A DNA stretch of 7,161 bases from an uncultured Alphaproteobacteria bacterium. Lineage in GTDB: Bacteria; Pseudomonadota; Alphaproteobacteria; Sphingomonadales; Sphingomonadaceae. Under the pieces are notes generated by a model. That model saw only the letters and a program-made list of their open reading frames with translations. It was not told the DNA's origin and ran no database searches. This document shows positions 5,696 to 7,161 of this stretch, piece after piece (within the stretch, counting starts at the first letter, position 1; each line of letters begins with the position of its first letter). The stretch lies in the NCBI GenBank assembly GCA_903939555.1, contig CAJAHV010000321.1, positions 1 to 7,161 on the forward strand. The letters run 5' to 3'. The position numbers and the translations under genes are program-made.

Positions 5696-6766
5696 GTGCA
5701 GACCAACCGCATCATCCTGGGTGATTGCATCGAAGCGATGAACGCCATGCCCGAGGGCTGCGCCGATCTCATCTTTGCCGATCCGCCCTATAATCTCCAG
5801 CTCGCGCACAATCTGCACCGCCCCGAAGGCGGCAAGGTCGCCGCTGTTGATGATGATTGGGACAAGTTCGCCAGTTACGCGACCTATGACGAATTCACCC
5901 GCGCCTGGTTGAAGGCCGCGCGCCGCATCCTGAAGCCCGATGGCGCGATCTGGACAATCGGCAGTTATCACAACATCTTCCGCGTCGGCGCCGCGATCCA
6001 GGACGCCGGCTACTGGATCCTCAACGATATCGTCTGGCGCAAGGCCAACCCGATGCCCAATTTCAAGGGCACGCGGTTCACCAATGCCCATGAAACGCTC
6101 ATCTGGGCGTCGAAATCGGAAAATTCGAAATACAAGTTCAACTATCACGCCATGAAGGCGATGAACGAGGAACTGCAGATGCGGTCGGACTGGCTGATCC
6201 CGATCTGCACCGGCGGCGAACGGCTGAAGACCGACGGCGTCAAGGCGCACCCGACGCAAAAGCCCGAGGCGCTGCTCTATCGCATCCTGCTCGCCTGCAC
6301 CGAGCCCGGCGATCTGGTTGTCGATCCGTTCTTCGGCACCGGCACCACCGGTGCGGTGGCCAAGCTGCTCGGCCGCGAATTCATCGGCATCGAGCGTGAG
6401 CAAAAATATGTCGCGGTCGCCGAAAAGCGCATCGCCTCGCTGTTGCCGCTGTCAGGCGGCGACATGGCGGTCACCCAGGGCAAGCGCGGCGAAACCCGCA
6501 TTCCGTTCGGCAGCCTCGTTGAATCGGGCCTGGTGCGTCCGGGTACAAGGCTCAGCGATCCGCACCGTCGCCACAGCGCCGAAGTCCGCGCCGATGGCTC
6601 GCTCAGCATGGGCAGCAAGACCGGGTCGATCCACCAGCTTGGCGCCGCGGCGCAGGGCCTGCCGAGCTGCAATGGCTGGACCTTCTGGCACATCGAGGAA
6701 GCCGGCAAGCTGGTGCCGATCGACAGCAAGCGCAGCCTGTACCGGGCCAGCGTCGGCGCGGCCTGA
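5696..6766 (+). CDS. ccrM: CcrM-type GANTC adenine-N6 DNA methyltransferase
   Basis: Predicted S-adenosylmethionine-dependent methyltransferase that methylates adenine in GANTC, the orphan cell-cycle methylase of alphaproteobacteria. At 356 residues it matches the family (about 350-370). Its beta-class order is visible: catalytic DPPY at residues 29-32 (FADPPYNLQL), then WRKANPMPNFKGTRFTNAHE in the target-recognition half, HPTQKP at 185-190, and the S-adenosylmethionine-binding DPFFGTGTTG at 210-219. The C-terminal DNA-binding (RAMA-type) domain spans roughly 265-350, with RIPFGSLVESGL and CNGWTFWHIE intact. GTG at 5696 is the only start that keeps the conserved N-terminus; an in-frame stop lies at 5633 with no other good start codon between. 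No restriction endonuclease is adjacent, which fits an orphan methylase. Its leader is packed with its own recognition sites, suggesting autoregulation. The family assignment is strong; GANTC specificity is inferred from family similarity. Confidence 0.95.
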   Translation: MQTNRIILGDCIEAMNAMPEGCADLIFADPPYNLQLAHNLHRPEGGKVAAVDDDWDKFASYATYDEFTRAWLKAARRILKPDGAIWTIGSYHNIFRVGAAIQDAGYWILNDIVWRKANPMPNFKGTRFTNAHETLIWASKSENSKYKFNYHAMKAMNEELQMRSDWLIPICTGGERLKTDGVKAHPTQKPEALLYRILLACTEPGDLVVDPFFGTGTTGAVAKLLGREFIGIEREQKYVAVAEKRIASLLPLSGGDMAVTQGKRGETRIPFGSLVESGLVRPGTRLSDPHRRHSAEVRADGSLSMGSKTGSIHQLGAAAQGLPSCNGWTFWHIEEAGKLVPIDSKRSLYRASVGAA

Positions 6767-6786
6767 CGCTGCTAGCGGGCTGCGCC
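6755..6786 (+). terminator. Hairpin spanning the ccrM stop codon
   Basis: Bases 6755-6765 pair with 6776-6786 to form an 11-bp GC-rich stem with two G-U wobbles and a 10-base loop. The stem takes in the last codons and part of the TGA of ccrM. No U-run follows (the next bases are AAGTTGCC), so it is at best an atypical intrinsic terminator, or a stabilising 3' structure. Confidence 0.35.
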
Positions 6787-6854
6787 AAGTTGCCACTTTC
6801 ATTGGCGGTATCGAGCCGATAACAAGGCGCGTTGCCAAAATTCGGAGAGATTGC
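6767..6854 (+). promoter_or_regulatory. Gap upstream of the M13 peptidase gene
   Basis: This 88-base stretch should hold the peptidase promoter, but no clear -35/-10 pair is visible; GATAAC at 6818-6823 is a possible -10 without a matching -35. GTTGCCA occurs at 6789-6795 and at 6831-6837, 42 bases apart. A small inverted repeat, TATCG at 6809-6813 and CGATA at 6817-6821, lies between. GGAGA at 6844-6848, with a 6-base spacer, is a good ribosome binding site for the ATG at 6855. Confidence 0.4.
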
Positions 6855-7161
6855 ATGTCCCGTTCCCTGTTGTTGCGTGCGTCGGCGCTTGGCCTGCTGG
6901 CGCTGGCCGTGCCGGCTGTGGCTGCCGATGGTTCGAAGCCCGATATCGGCAGTTTCGGCTTTGATGTCGCGGGCATGGACCGCACCACCCGGGCCGGAGA
7001 CGATTTTGTCACCCATACCAGCGGTACTTATCTGAAGACGCTGGAGATACCGGCCGACAAGACCAGCTTCGGCATGTTCACCAAGCTGCGCGATCTCAGC
7101 CAGGAACGCACCCGCACTATCATCGACAAGGCCGCCGCCTCGGGCGGAGCCCCGGGTAGCG
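6855..7161 (+). CDS. M13-family zinc metallopeptidase (PepO/neprilysin-like), 3'-truncated by window edge
   Basis: The first 102 codons of an exported protein; the frame is open to the window end. Residues 1-24 form a signal peptide: a short Arg-containing start, a Leu/Ala-rich core and an AVAA cleavage region. No lipobox cysteine is seen, so a soluble periplasmic or secreted protein is expected. The mature start, with FGFDVAGMDRTTRAGDDF, LKTLEIPADKTSFGMF and LRDLSQERTRTII, resembles the N-terminal domain of bacterial M13 peptidases (PgPepO type, about 680-700 residues), which cleave peptides. The catalytic HExxH lies beyond the window and cannot be checked. The usual N-G-x-W near residue 57 reads S-G-T-Y here. 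The start is set by GGAGA 6 bases before ATG. It has no visible functional link to ccrM. Confidence 0.85.
   Translation, partial: MSRSLLLRASALGLLALAVPAVAADGSKPDIGSFGFDVAGMDRTTRAGDDFVTHTSGTYLKTLEIPADKTSFGMFTKLRDLSQERTRTIIDKAAASGGAPGS

Noticed and set aside
5557..5772. Small - strand open frame (71 codons) crossing the GANTC cluster
   Set aside because: No recognisable motif, and it overlaps the ccrM start. The cluster is better explained as regulatory DNA.
5654..6403. - strand open frame (249 codons) opposite ccrM
   Set aside because: Antisense shadow; the + strand carries an intact methyltransferase.
5480..7161. Restriction-modification system around the methylase
   Set aside because: No endonuclease or specificity gene is adjacent, and the protein is of the orphan CcrM type with rnhB as neighbour.

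Overview
The window is a stretch of GC-rich (roughly two-thirds G+C by eye) bacterial chromosome. Gene content and protein sequences point to an alphaproteobacterium, most likely Sphingomonadales. The main evidence is a full-length CcrM-type GANTC adenine methyltransferase directly downstream of rnhB, and an M13 peptidase with a sphingomonad-like N-terminus. The lineage is inferred, since there is no rRNA or other marker. All coding capacity is housekeeping. I see no phage, IS, tRNA, rRNA or CRISPR.

Layout from left to right: (1) the 3' three-quarters of ligA (+), NAD-dependent DNA ligase, cut by the left edge; (2) a hairpin between convergent genes; (3) a complete aldo/keto reductase gene (-); (4) a 109-bp divergent promoter region; (5) a tightly packed + strand run glmM-thiD-rnhB, in which each stop codon overlaps the next start by 4 bases; (6) a 216-bp non-coding region; (7) ccrM (+), starting at GTG; (8) an 88-bp gap with a hairpin at its left end; (9) the first 102 codons of a secreted M13-family metallopeptidase (+), cut by the right edge.

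The genes serve replication and repair (LigA sealing nicks, RNase HII removing ribonucleotides, CcrM marking replicated DNA), cell-wall precursor supply (GlmM) and thiamine synthesis (ThiD). The glmM-thiD-rnhB overlaps imply one translationally coupled transcript. ccrM may be read partly from it, but its long leader suggests its own control.

The most notable signal is in that leader. The 159 bp from 5507 to 5665 hold nine GANTC sites, the sequence that the CcrM family methylates, while the other roughly 7 kb hold only five by my hand count. Flanking bases differ from site to site, so this is not a tandem duplication. The five sites nearest the gene are spaced at about 11-bp multiples, i.e. 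on one face of the helix. A hairpin next to the last site also covers part of the ccrM ribosome binding site. Together these suggest dense methylation-sensitive autoregulation of ccrM, well beyond the pair of GANTC sites I recall for the Caulobacter ccrM promoter. This interpretation is inference; the sites themselves are directly visible.
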